Of a stretch of 12,254 nt of DNA, positions 5,867 to 11,864 are shown piece after piece (the stretch's first letter is position 1; the number at the start of each line of letters is the position of its first letter). Position numbers and translations under genes: made by a program. Origin of the DNA: JASFQI01 sp050115555 (GTDB lineage Bacteria; Desulfobacterota; DSM-4660; Desulfatiglandales; HGW-15); the NCBI GenBank assembly GCA_050115555.1, contig JASFQI010000127.1:1-12254 (forward strand), written 5' to 3'. Below the pieces are notes generated by a model. That model had not been told where the DNA came from, did not search any database, and saw only the letters and a list, made by a program, of their open reading frames with translations.

Positions 5867-6673
5867 ATGTACGTTACCATGGACGATGAATTGCTTTTGG
5901 AACAGGATGGCCCGGTCTGCACCCTCTCCATTAATCGACCTGAAAAGCGCAACCTCCTGACAAACCGTTGCCTGGAGGAAATGGTCCGCTGCCTGGAGGG
6001 GCTTTCGAGGGAGGACCTCGTCCGCGTGGTGGTGATTCGCGGCGCAGGCGACCAGGCCTTTTCTGCGGGGTATGATATCACCGCCCTGCCGGTTCAGCCT
6101 ACGACCGAGGCCAGGGGCGCGTTACGTCGAGATCCGCCCTTGGAACGCGCGATGCGCGCAGTCGAATCGTTCCCCTATCCTGTGATCGCCATGATCAACG
6201 GCCTGGCGTACGGCGGCGGGTGCGAGCTCGCCGTGTCATGCGACCTGCGCATCGCGGCAGAAAACGCCTTCATGGGGATGCCTCCGGCAAAGCTGGGCCT
6301 TGTCTACCCATATGAGGGACTTCGCCGCTTCGTCTCGGTGATCGGGTTCAGCCGTGCCCTGGAGGTTTTTCTGACTGCACGCCGATACGACAGTGCATCC
6401 TGTCTGCGCCTGGGTCTGGTCAATGAAGTGGTCGAAGATGATGATCTGGTGGACCACACGCTCCACCTGGCAGGGGAGATCGCGGAAAACGCCCCGCTCT
6501 CCCTTCGAGGAACCAAGCTCGCCCTGCACCGCATTGCCCGATATCCCATCCTGGACCCGGAGGACGAGAACGCCATCCGGTCCCTGTTTGTCCGCTCTCT
6601 CGAGAGCGAGGATATGGCCGAGGCCAAGCAGGCATTCCTTGAAAAGCGGAAGCCCCGGTTCAAAGGGAAGTGA
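5867..6673 (+). CDS. Enoyl-CoA hydratase/isomerase family protein, methylmalonyl-CoA decarboxylase-like
   Basis: This is a crotonase-fold protein of about 268 residues. The oxyanion-hole segments are visible as FSAGYDI and YGGGCELAVSCDLRIA. The Glu of GGGCE corresponds to Glu144 of rat hydratase, but the second catalytic Glu is absent: the segment reads GMPPAKLGLVYPYEGL. That segment resembles E. coli YgfG/ScpB (methylmalonyl-CoA decarboxylase), where a Tyr in LGVPY is catalytic and the GGAFE Glu is kept. FSAGYDITALP and the ending AFLEKRKPRF also resemble YgfG. A decarboxylase or isomerase is therefore more likely than a hydratase, in CoA-thioester metabolism in the cytoplasm. Start choice is uncertain: 5867 has GGAAAGGA close upstream; 5849 would lie only a few bases after the predicted transcription start; 5879 is also possible. 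It is followed after 19 nt by the NRDE gene. Confidence 0.93.
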   Translation: MYVTMDDELLLEQDGPVCTLSINRPEKRNLLTNRCLEEMVRCLEGLSREDLVRVVVIRGAGDQAFSAGYDITALPVQPTTEARGALRRDPPLERAMRAVESFPYPVIAMINGLAYGGGCELAVSCDLRIAAENAFMGMPPAKLGLVYPYEGLRRFVSVIGFSRALEVFLTARRYDSASCLRLGLVNEVVEDDDLVDHTLHLAGEIAENAPLSLRGTKLALHRIARYPILDPEDENAIRSLFVRSLESEDMAEAKQAFLEKRKPRFKGK

Positions 6674-6692
6674 GAGAGAGGAAGCGAGTATC

Positions 6693-7487
6693 GTGTGTCT
6701 TATCCTGATGGCCATGGATTCTCATCCTCAGTACAAACTGATCCTGGCTGCAAATCGTGACGAGTACTACGATCGACCTACGGCCCGGGCTGCCTTCTGG
6801 CAGGAGGCTCCAGACGTGATCGCCGGCCGGGACCTGCAGGGCGGAGGGACCTGGATGGGTGTGACTCGTACGGGCCGGATCTGCGCCATTACGAACCACC
6901 GGGACCCCACCCGCGTTCGGAAAAATGTCCCGTCCAGAGGACGGCTCGTGAGCGGGTTTCTGCTGGGGGGGGAGACGCCCCGGGAGTATCTGAAGGGGGT
7001 GTTTCAAGAGGGGGACACCTACAACGGGTTCAACCTGATCGCAGGAATGGGCGCAGACCTCTACTGGACCTCCAACCGATCGGAAAAGGGAGTGAAAAGG
7101 CTGGAGCGCGGAATTCACGGCCTGAGCAATCATCTCCTGGACACGCCCTGGCCCAAGGTCCAGCGCGGCAAGGCCGAGCTGGAGCGCGTCCTGGCGCGGC
7201 ACGATTCTCCTCTCGAGGAGGCTCTCTTCTCACTCCTTCGAGATCAAAAGAAGCCGCCGGATTCCCAGCTTCCGGATACGGGCGTGGGGCTGGAGTGGGA
7301 ACGGGTGCTATCCCCCTCGTTTATCCAAAGCCCCCGCTACGGCACGAGGTCCTCCACCCTCGTCCTGATCGGCAGAGACGACCGCGTGCGTTTCATCGAG
7401 CACAGCCACGATGACTCCAGCAGGGAAGCGCCTGTGGTCTCGCACACGTTTTCCCTTCAAACGGGCGGGCGCAGCGGGTCGGTGTGA
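6693..7487 (+). CDS. NRDE / TANGO2 family protein (GTG start)
   Basis: The product has 264 residues. It begins at GTG followed by TGT, so after Met removal Cys2 becomes N-terminal, as in the MCLIL opening of this family. That suggests an N-terminal-nucleophile hydrolase-like fold. The name-giving Asn-Arg-Asp-Glu is at 21-24 in LILAANRDEYYDRP, followed by GRDLQGGGTWMGV, ICAITNHRDP, RGRLVSGFLL, NGFNLIAG and GLSNHLLDTPWPKV. Human TANGO2 and its bacterial relatives are linked to lipid, acyl-CoA or heme handling, but the reaction is not settled. AGAGGAAG lies about nine nucleotides before the GTG. The frame is open far upstream into the crotonase gene, but those residues are not family-like. It is probably co-transcribed with the crotonase gene. 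Confidence 0.92.
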   Translation: MCLILMAMDSHPQYKLILAANRDEYYDRPTARAAFWQEAPDVIAGRDLQGGGTWMGVTRTGRICAITNHRDPTRVRKNVPSRGRLVSGFLLGGETPREYLKGVFQEGDTYNGFNLIAGMGADLYWTSNRSEKGVKRLERGIHGLSNHLLDTPWPKVQRGKAELERVLARHDSPLEEALFSLLRDQKKPPDSQLPDTGVGLEWERVLSPSFIQSPRYGTRSSTLVLIGRDDRVRFIEHSHDDSSREAPVVSHTFSLQTGGRSGSV

Positions 7488-7524
7488 TCGTCAACGAGGG
7501 CCGGTTTCTTTTCTCCGGGACGGT

Positions 7525-8442
7525 TCAATCGGAGCGGGGCCCGTACAGGAGCCGTCCGGTCACCAGGTTGAAAAGGCCCCAGACGGCATCCGGGGCCATG
7601 TGCTCATCAATGCTGCGGTCGAAGAGCACGGTAAGGCGCGGTGGAAACTCGTCATCCCCTTCCCACAGCAGGTAGTAGATCGGAATTTTGGGAAACGCCT
7701 GGAATCGATAGGCCACATCGGCCAGGTCCACCGGCTCTCCCTGCATGCGCTCCGAAGCGGTTCGGAAGCCGGCCGGATCTCTCCCGAAACGGGAAAGGAG
7801 CGGTTGGACATCCAGGTCATGGGGGCCGGAAAAAAAGCGGGCGCCTCGAAGCTCTCTGACCCCGACCACACGGTCCTGGACGGGTGCCGGGGAGGCGTTC
7901 AGGAGGTATACGAGGCACATGAGCTCCAGAAGGGGATCCCTCACAGGCTCCCATTCGGAAGGGGCCTGGTGAAGGATCCTGCGTTCTCTGGTCTCCACCA
8001 GCAGGAACTCCTTGAGAAACGGCAGAAGAAACCCCGCAGGGGGGTGTGGGAGTGCACCTGCGTTTCGGCACAGAACGGCCGAATCGCGATCCAACAGGGT
8101 GTCCCAATACTCGGCCGGAACCTCCACGACGCCCCCGGAGGGCGTACGATCAGGGGGCCGTTCCGATCGCCGTCGTTTCTGCATGGCAAGGTATCCCTCG
8201 CTGAAAGGATATGGCCCTGTTCTGAAAAGCCGGCACGGGTAGTCTGCGCAGTCCCTGGAGCAGTGGTCCAGCCCACGGGCGACGGCGCAGGCAAGAATAG
8301 GGCACGGCGCACCCAGGATATGCTCCTGTACGTCCAGCTTTCTCGCCGCGTCCACGCTCGTGCCGGGCCCACAGGTGGAGCAAAGCCCTCGTGCATGGAG
8401 GCCACACACGTCACACTGAATTCCGCATGCTCCGGTGGCCAT
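7525..8442 (-). CDS. Cys-rich (DUF3795-like) plus DUF3786 domain protein
   Basis: The product has 305 residues in two parts. The first 70 hold ten cysteines: CGIQCDVC (6, 10, 13), C21, C24, CPILAC (47, 52), C61, C65 and C70. This matches the DUF3795 pattern and should bind zinc or an Fe-S cluster. From about 165 to the end lies a DUF3786 domain with GVRELRGARFFSGPHD, RFGRDPAGFRTASER and LLWEGDDEFPPRLTVLFDRS. DUF3786 proteins are frequent in anaerobes, especially sulfate reducers and methanogens, and have no established function; a role in corrinoid or metal biology is only a guess. There is no signal peptide or membrane segment. The ATG has AAAGGA seven nucleotides upstream. The gene is convergent with the NRDE gene, 37 nt apart, with no obvious terminator between them. 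Confidence 0.9.
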   Translation of the reverse strand: MATGACGIQCDVCGLHARGLCSTCGPGTSVDAARKLDVQEHILGAPCPILACAVARGLDHCSRDCADYPCRLFRTGPYPFSEGYLAMQKRRRSERPPDRTPSGGVVEVPAEYWDTLLDRDSAVLCRNAGALPHPPAGFLLPFLKEFLLVETRERRILHQAPSEWEPVRDPLLELMCLVYLLNASPAPVQDRVVGVRELRGARFFSGPHDLDVQPLLSRFGRDPAGFRTASERMQGEPVDLADVAYRFQAFPKIPIYYLLWEGDDEFPPRLTVLFDRSIDEHMAPDAVWGLFNLVTGRLLYGPRSD

Positions 8443-8526
8443 GTCTCATTCCTTTCCGGATTCCGGTCCGGCGGTTTCTCTTGAACGAAATTAGATGATC
8501 TTACGATTTCCTGCCGCAGCTACACC

Positions 8527-8555
8527 ATTATGGGCGGCCGCCCGGGGCGGGTCAA
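8527..8555 (-). promoter_or_regulatory. Promoter of the DUF3786 gene with palindromic spacer
   Basis: On the minus strand TTGACC (8555-8550) and CATAAT (8532-8527), five of six each, are 17 nt apart. The spacer contains the perfect 12-bp palindrome GGGCGGCCGCCC (8532-8543), which touches the -10 box and could be a repressor site. Transcription would start near 8520, with a leader of about 78 nt. Confidence 0.65.
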
Positions 8556-8621
8556 ACAAAAATCCGCGGCCGACGGTCCATGCAAGGGCCGGAGTGGCGC
8601 TGGAATCTCATGGAGGAAACG

Positions 8622-9278
8622 ATGAGCCCGTTTTGCATCCTGAGTGCCGCATTTCTTCTCCTGGTGGCCCTGCTGGCGTTCGAGGCACAGAACCAACGGA
8701 CCGGCGTGCTGGCCACCAAAACGCCCCTGTCCATTCTGTTCGTCGTGACCGCCTGGATACAGGCGGCTCCTCCCGGTCCCTATGCCCGCCTGCTCGTCGT
8801 TGGGCTCCTTTTTTGCCTGGGTGGGGACGTTCTTCTCGCCCTGGCAGGAAGAAAGGCCTTCCTGGCCGGGCTCGTGTCCTTTCTGCTGGGGCACGTGTTT
8901 TACGTCCTGGCCTTTTTCAGTGTGGGGGAGATCACGTGGTGCCCGCTTGGACCGGCGACTGTAGGGATTGTGGGCGCGGGCGGATGGGTGTGGCACGGAC
9001 TGCGGCCTCATCTGGGTGGCATGAAGCGCCCCGTGGCCGGCTACATCGTGGTCATCAGTCTCATGGTGTGCGGAGCCTTCGTCGTCCTCGGAACAAGTGC
9101 GCTCGGAAGAACGGGACGGGGGCTGGTGCTCGCAGGGGCCTTGTGTTTTTACGTTTCGGACCTGTTCGTAGCACGGGATCGATTCGTACGAAAAGGGTTT
9201 GCCAACCGGCTCTTCGGGCTTCCCCTCTACTACGGAGGTCAGTTCCTGCTGGCTTTTTCCCCAGCGTATCTCGCTTGA
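8622..9278 (+). CDS. Lysoplasmalogenase (YhhN/TMEM86 family) membrane protein
   Basis: The product has 218 mostly hydrophobic residues and about eight predicted membrane helices. YhhN/TMEM86 marks are TKTPLSILFVV (32-42), CLGGDVLLAL with Asp69, FLLGHVFYVLAF (87-98) and CFYVSDLFVARDRF with Asp180. The conserved aspartates are thought to be catalytic. Characterised members hydrolyse the vinyl-ether bond of lysoplasmalogens to give a fatty aldehyde and a glycerophospholipid. That is sensible for an anaerobe, since anaerobic bacteria make plasmalogens; whether this one does is not shown. The ATG at 8622 has GGAGG five nucleotides upstream. An in-frame ATG at 8580 is poorer. A possible promoter (TTGAAC 8481-8486, TACGAT 8502-8507) has a short 15-nt spacer and is not convincing. 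Confidence 0.92.
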   Translation: MSPFCILSAAFLLLVALLAFEAQNQRTGVLATKTPLSILFVVTAWIQAAPPGPYARLLVVGLLFCLGGDVLLALAGRKAFLAGLVSFLLGHVFYVLAFFSVGEITWCPLGPATVGIVGAGGWVWHGLRPHLGGMKRPVAGYIVVISLMVCGAFVVLGTSALGRTGRGLVLAGALCFYVSDLFVARDRFVRKGFANRLFGLPLYYGGQFLLAFSPAYLA

Positions 9279-9340
9279 GGTGCGAAACAAATCAGCCGGA
9301 TTCGACGGAGGGGGACGGCCCGGCACAGAAAAGGAAATTC

Positions 9341-9370
9341 TTGACACCCTGCGGGGCAGTAACGCATCGT
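9341..9370 (+). promoter_or_regulatory. Possible promoter before the globin-PsiE gene
   Basis: TTGACA (9341-9346) is perfect. The best -10 at an acceptable distance is CATCGT (9365-9370) after 18 nt, matching three of six bases. The -35 box is clear and the rest is uncertain; an activator or another sigma factor may be involved. Confidence 0.35.
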
Positions 9371-9415
9371 AAAGATATCAAGGCTTTCCACGGATGAGGC
9401 GTCAGGGGGGCATGC

Positions 9416-10309
9416 ATGAAAACGATGAAAGACATTCGCAAGAGCTATCGCTTCGTGGGGAGTGACGAGGAAAACCTTCCCAAGCTGGCCGAAATCCTCC
9501 TGCCCGTTTCGGATCAGCTCTCGCTGGAGTTCTACGACTTTCTCGTGGAAGATCCTCGAACGGCCTCCTATTTTCCCAACACGGAGGCTGCCAAGCAAAG
9601 GCACACCACCCTCAAGGCCTGGTTTCGACTCATCCTTACCGGCCCGTACGACAGCCGGCTCATGATTCGCCTGGAGAGGATCGGACAGGTGCACGTGAAA
9701 ATCGGGCTCGAGGGGCACTACGTGAATGCGTCCATGACCTTCATTCGGACGTTTTGCATGCGCCACGTGATCTCGTCCGTTCCGGATCGCTACGAGCGGG
9801 AGCACCTCCTGGAGACCCTGAACAAGGTTCTGGACATCAGCCTGGACGTGATGACGAGCTCATACCGGGAGGCGGAACTGAAAAAGGTCTTTCTCTCCTA
9901 TCGCGTGGAGTCGGCTCTGGTCCAGTGGTCCGAGCGGTTCATGCACGGCCTCAACCTGATTCTCACGATCGGTCTCCTGATCATGGCCGTAGGCCTGGCT
10001 AGCCTTTTCACCCATGACGTGATCTTCGCCTTTACAGGGGAGCTTGAAAAGGGTGTGATCAAGGCCCTGGGCTCCCTCCTGATCCTCTGGATGCTCATTG
10101 AGCTGCTGCACACGGAGGTGAGGCACCTTCGGGGAGGCAAGTTTCGTGTACGAGTCTTTGTGGAGCTCGCCCTGGTGGCCTTCATTCGAAAGATCTTTGT
10201 CGCCAGCTTCGACAAGCAGGACCCGATCACGTTCGCGCTGCTGCTCGGCGCACTCTTCACCCTTGGTCTCGTTTTCTTCCTGGTGGGCCGCACGGACGAC
10301 CGGGCCTGA
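9416..10309 (+). CDS. Globin-coupled sensor domain fused to PsiE-family membrane domain
   Basis: The product has 297 residues. Residues about 8-160 form a protoglobin or globin-coupled-sensor domain: LPKLAEILLPVSDQLSLEFY, KAWFRLILTGPYD and RIGQVHVKIGL. In the last of these His93 is in the position of the heme-ligating proximal histidine. Residues about 175-295 form a PsiE domain with four likely helices (near 179-199, 214-233, 246-260, 271-291) and the signature ELLHTEVRHLRGGKFRVRVF. So a heme-based O2/NO/redox sensor would be tethered to the inner membrane through PsiE, a family of unknown mechanism first seen under phosphate starvation in E. coli. No GGDEF, kinase or methyl-accepting output is present. 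The ATG has AGGGGGG five nucleotides upstream. A LysE-type exporter follows after 34 nt and is probably co-transcribed. Confidence 0.92.
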   Translation: MKTMKDIRKSYRFVGSDEENLPKLAEILLPVSDQLSLEFYDFLVEDPRTASYFPNTEAAKQRHTTLKAWFRLILTGPYDSRLMIRLERIGQVHVKIGLEGHYVNASMTFIRTFCMRHVISSVPDRYEREHLLETLNKVLDISLDVMTSSYREAELKKVFLSYRVESALVQWSERFMHGLNLILTIGLLIMAVGLASLFTHDVIFAFTGELEKGVIKALGSLLILWMLIELLHTEVRHLRGGKFRVRVFVELALVAFIRKIFVASFDKQDPITFALLLGALFTLGLVFFLVGRTDDRA

Positions 10310-10343
10310 CCCGCGTTCCCTTCGTGAAGATCTACACAACAAG

Positions 10344-10958
10344 ATGGAATATCTGACCATGGGAATCATGCTGGGACTTTACGCGGGGTGTTCCCCGGGA
10401 CCGCTGCTGGCGCTCGTGATTTCCGAGACTCTTCGTCACGATGTGGCCTCCGGCATGAAGGTGGCTGTGGCTCCGATGTTGACCGATCTGCCGATCATTC
10501 TCCTGAGCGTCTTTGTCCTGTCGGAGTTTTCGGGGTTCCATCGGGTGCTGGGAGGTATCTCCATGATGGGCGCCGGTTTCCTCCTTTACCTGGCCTACGG
10601 TTGCCTGCGAACAAAGGGATTGGAGCTCGAAATCAGGAGGCAAAGGACCGGCTCTTTTACCCGGGGGATCCTGGTCAACGCACTGAGCCCGCATCCGTAC
10701 CTCTTCTGGTTCAGTGTCGGGGCTCCGATCATCCTTCGAGCCATGAATCAGGGCTTGGGAGCGCTGCTGTCGTTTGTCGGAGGTTTCTATGTTCTGATCG
10801 TGGGATCGAAGATCGCCCTGGCCTGTTTAGTCGGGCGTTTCAAGTCGTTTCTTTCGAGCGGGGCGTACCGGATCATCATGCGGTTCCTGGGCGTGATGCT
10901 GATCGTTTTAGCCGCAGCCTTTTTTCGTGAGGGTCTGCGATTGCTGAAGGTCCTTTAG
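10344..10958 (+). CDS. LysE/RhtB family exporter
   Basis: The product has 204 residues and about six predicted helices. The family hallmark GxxPGP is present as GCSPGPLLALV near the start, with SMMGAGFLLYLAYGCL in the middle and NALSPHPYLFWFSVGAP, which corresponds to the N-x-K-P-x-x-F-F-like region of LysE proteins. Relatives export amino acids (lysine, arginine, threonine, homoserine) or cadmium in antiport with protons; the substrate here cannot be told. The ATG at 10344 lacks a good Shine-Dalgarno sequence, and a second ATG at 10359 is possible. Translation may depend on the gene before it. The frame is open much further upstream inside the globin-PsiE gene, but those residues are out-of-frame shadow. 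Confidence 0.9.
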   Translation: MEYLTMGIMLGLYAGCSPGPLLALVISETLRHDVASGMKVAVAPMLTDLPIILLSVFVLSEFSGFHRVLGGISMMGAGFLLYLAYGCLRTKGLELEIRRQRTGSFTRGILVNALSPHPYLFWFSVGAPIILRAMNQGLGALLSFVGGFYVLIVGSKIALACLVGRFKSFLSSGAYRIIMRFLGVMLIVLAAAFFREGLRLLKVL

Positions 10959-10975
10959 CGGCCTTCGAAGAAGCC

Positions 10976-11209
10976 ATGACGTTTCCTGCACGAAAACGAG
11001 AGCTCCTTCCCTGGGTCATCGTGGCCTTCATCGGTGCTGCATTAGGCAGGAATCTCTGCCATCATGCCGGCTGGCCCTGGTGGATTGGATTCACACTGGT
11101 GCCGGCCGGGGTCGTGCTAGCGGGTGCCGGGCTCCACCTGCTCATCGGAAAACGGGCAGGACTTGCCCGCAAATCCAAACGCGGTCAGGTGTCGCGAAAC
11201 AAGAGGTGA
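10976..11209 (+). CDS. Small hypothetical membrane protein with two helices
   Basis: The product has 77 residues: a charged start (TFPARKREL), a helix about 11-24, a short loop with NLCHHAGWPWW, a second helix about 37-57, and a strongly basic end (KRAGLARKSKRGQVSRNKR). The positive-inside rule puts both ends in the cytoplasm. I do not recognise a family. It starts 17 nt after the LysE-type gene, with GAAGAAG three nucleotides before the ATG, so it is probably the last gene of that operon. It could be spurious, but hydrophobic periodicity and placement favour a real gene. Confidence 0.55.
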   Translation: MTFPARKRELLPWVIVAFIGAALGRNLCHHAGWPWWIGFTLVPAGVVLAGAGLHLLIGKRAGLARKSKRGQVSRNKR

Positions 11210-11298
11210 GTCCGGTCTTCACCGCATGCACGGTGTTGACACGTTTTCCTTTCAGGCCCCTTCCGCATCCTTCCAACACCGCGGCCGCGAGTTCGTGC

Positions 11299-11417
11299 CC
11301 ATCCGGAAATGCTTTTCGGGCACTTACAGATTTCCAATTCAGAAATGTGAGATTTTTCTTCGCACCCTAAAAGGTGACTCGTAGCGAAGCGAGGACAAAA
11401 AAGCCATTTCTGGATGG
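11299..11417. repeat. 119-bp miniature inverted-repeat-like element
   Basis: The left end CCATCCGGAAATGCTTTT (from 11299) and, on the other strand, the right end CCATCCAGAAATGGCTTTT (from 11417) agree at about 17 of 19 positions. A related copy CCAATTCAGAAATG lies inside in the same sense as the left end. No transposase and no clear target duplication is seen. The element sits between two convergent gene groups. Its left end also forms a bulged hairpin, GTGCCC (11295-11300) with GGGCAC (11318-11323). Confidence 0.5.
11397..11417 (-). terminator. Candidate terminator of the DUF1847 gene
   Basis: Just after the TAA of the DUF1847 gene, the minus strand has CCAT-CCAGAA-ATGG followed by C and six T residues. 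The stem is only 4 bp, so strength is doubtful. It coincides with the right end of the 119-bp inverted-repeat element. Confidence 0.35.
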
Positions 11418-11424
11418 AAACGAG

Positions 11425-11859
11425 TTAAAGGCCGGGGTGACGGACGCGGGTGTAGTAGGATTCCGAGAGGTAGACGGCAGCCAGCGGGTTGTGACCGGTC
11501 ACCCGGTCCTTGGCGGCAAGTACGGTGGTGGGGGCCTCGGCGTACCGGAAAAAGAGCGAGTCGTGCCCTACGCACAGGCCCAGGAGTACGTTGAGGTCCG
11601 TTGCTTCCTCGTTGAGAACCCGCGCCTGAAGAACAGGATTGCACATGGCCTCTTCGGCCTCCTGAATGGAGGCCTGGCGTGCGAACTCGCGCACCGGCCC
11701 CTTTGCATACTCCTGGTTGGCCCTGGCCACCGTATCATTTCGGGTCAGCGTGGGGCATCCGCTTCCCGCCTGCCCCTTTTCCGTGATGCAGATGCGTTCG
11801 CCTCGGGCGACGGTACAGGAAGCGCACGCGGCCGGGGGCTTTTTCTTTGAAGGGGGCAA
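11425..11859 (-). CDS. DUF1847 family protein with apparent internal in-frame deletion (TTG start)
   Basis: The product has 144 residues. The N-terminus has Cys12, Cys15, Cys24 and Cys35 (CASC, then CPT), a likely metal or Fe-S site, and continues to EFARQASIQEAE (58-69). It then passes directly to EAMCNPVLQARVLNEEATDL, NVLLGLCVGHDSLFFRYAEA and KDRVTGHNPLAAVYLSESYY, the C-terminal half of DUF1847. From memory, full-length relatives are over 200 residues and carry between these parts a segment with an FCxGL-like motif and a cysteine-bearing VCC/VCK strand. That segment is missing here, with the frame kept, at about 11652/11653. Function of the family is unknown. The start must be TTG at 11859, six bases after the nitroreductase stop, with GAAAGG 11 nt upstream; no ATG or GTG is available. 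It is probably co-transcribed with the nitroreductase gene. Confidence 0.83.
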   Translation of the reverse strand: MPPSKKKPPAACASCTVARGERICITEKGQAGSGCPTLTRNDTVARANQEYAKGPVREFARQASIQEAEEAMCNPVLQARVLNEEATDLNVLLGLCVGHDSLFFRYAEAPTTVLAAKDRVTGHNPLAAVYLSESYYTRVRHPGL

Positions 11860-11864
11860 GGCGG

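Noticed and set aside
7411..8484. Long plus-strand open frame of 357 codons
   Set aside because: Runs antisense to the DUF3795-DUF3786 gene and overlaps the NRDE gene; composition is not protein-like.
8495..9397. Plus-strand frame of 300 codons and minus-strand frame 8520-9347 over the lysoplasmalogenase gene
   Set aside because: Both are shadows of the clear eight-helix YhhN frame and have no ribosome site or recognisable motif.
11236..11241. Plus-strand TTGACA after the small membrane protein gene
   Set aside because: The sequence 17 nt downstream is CCTTCC, and no plus-strand gene follows.
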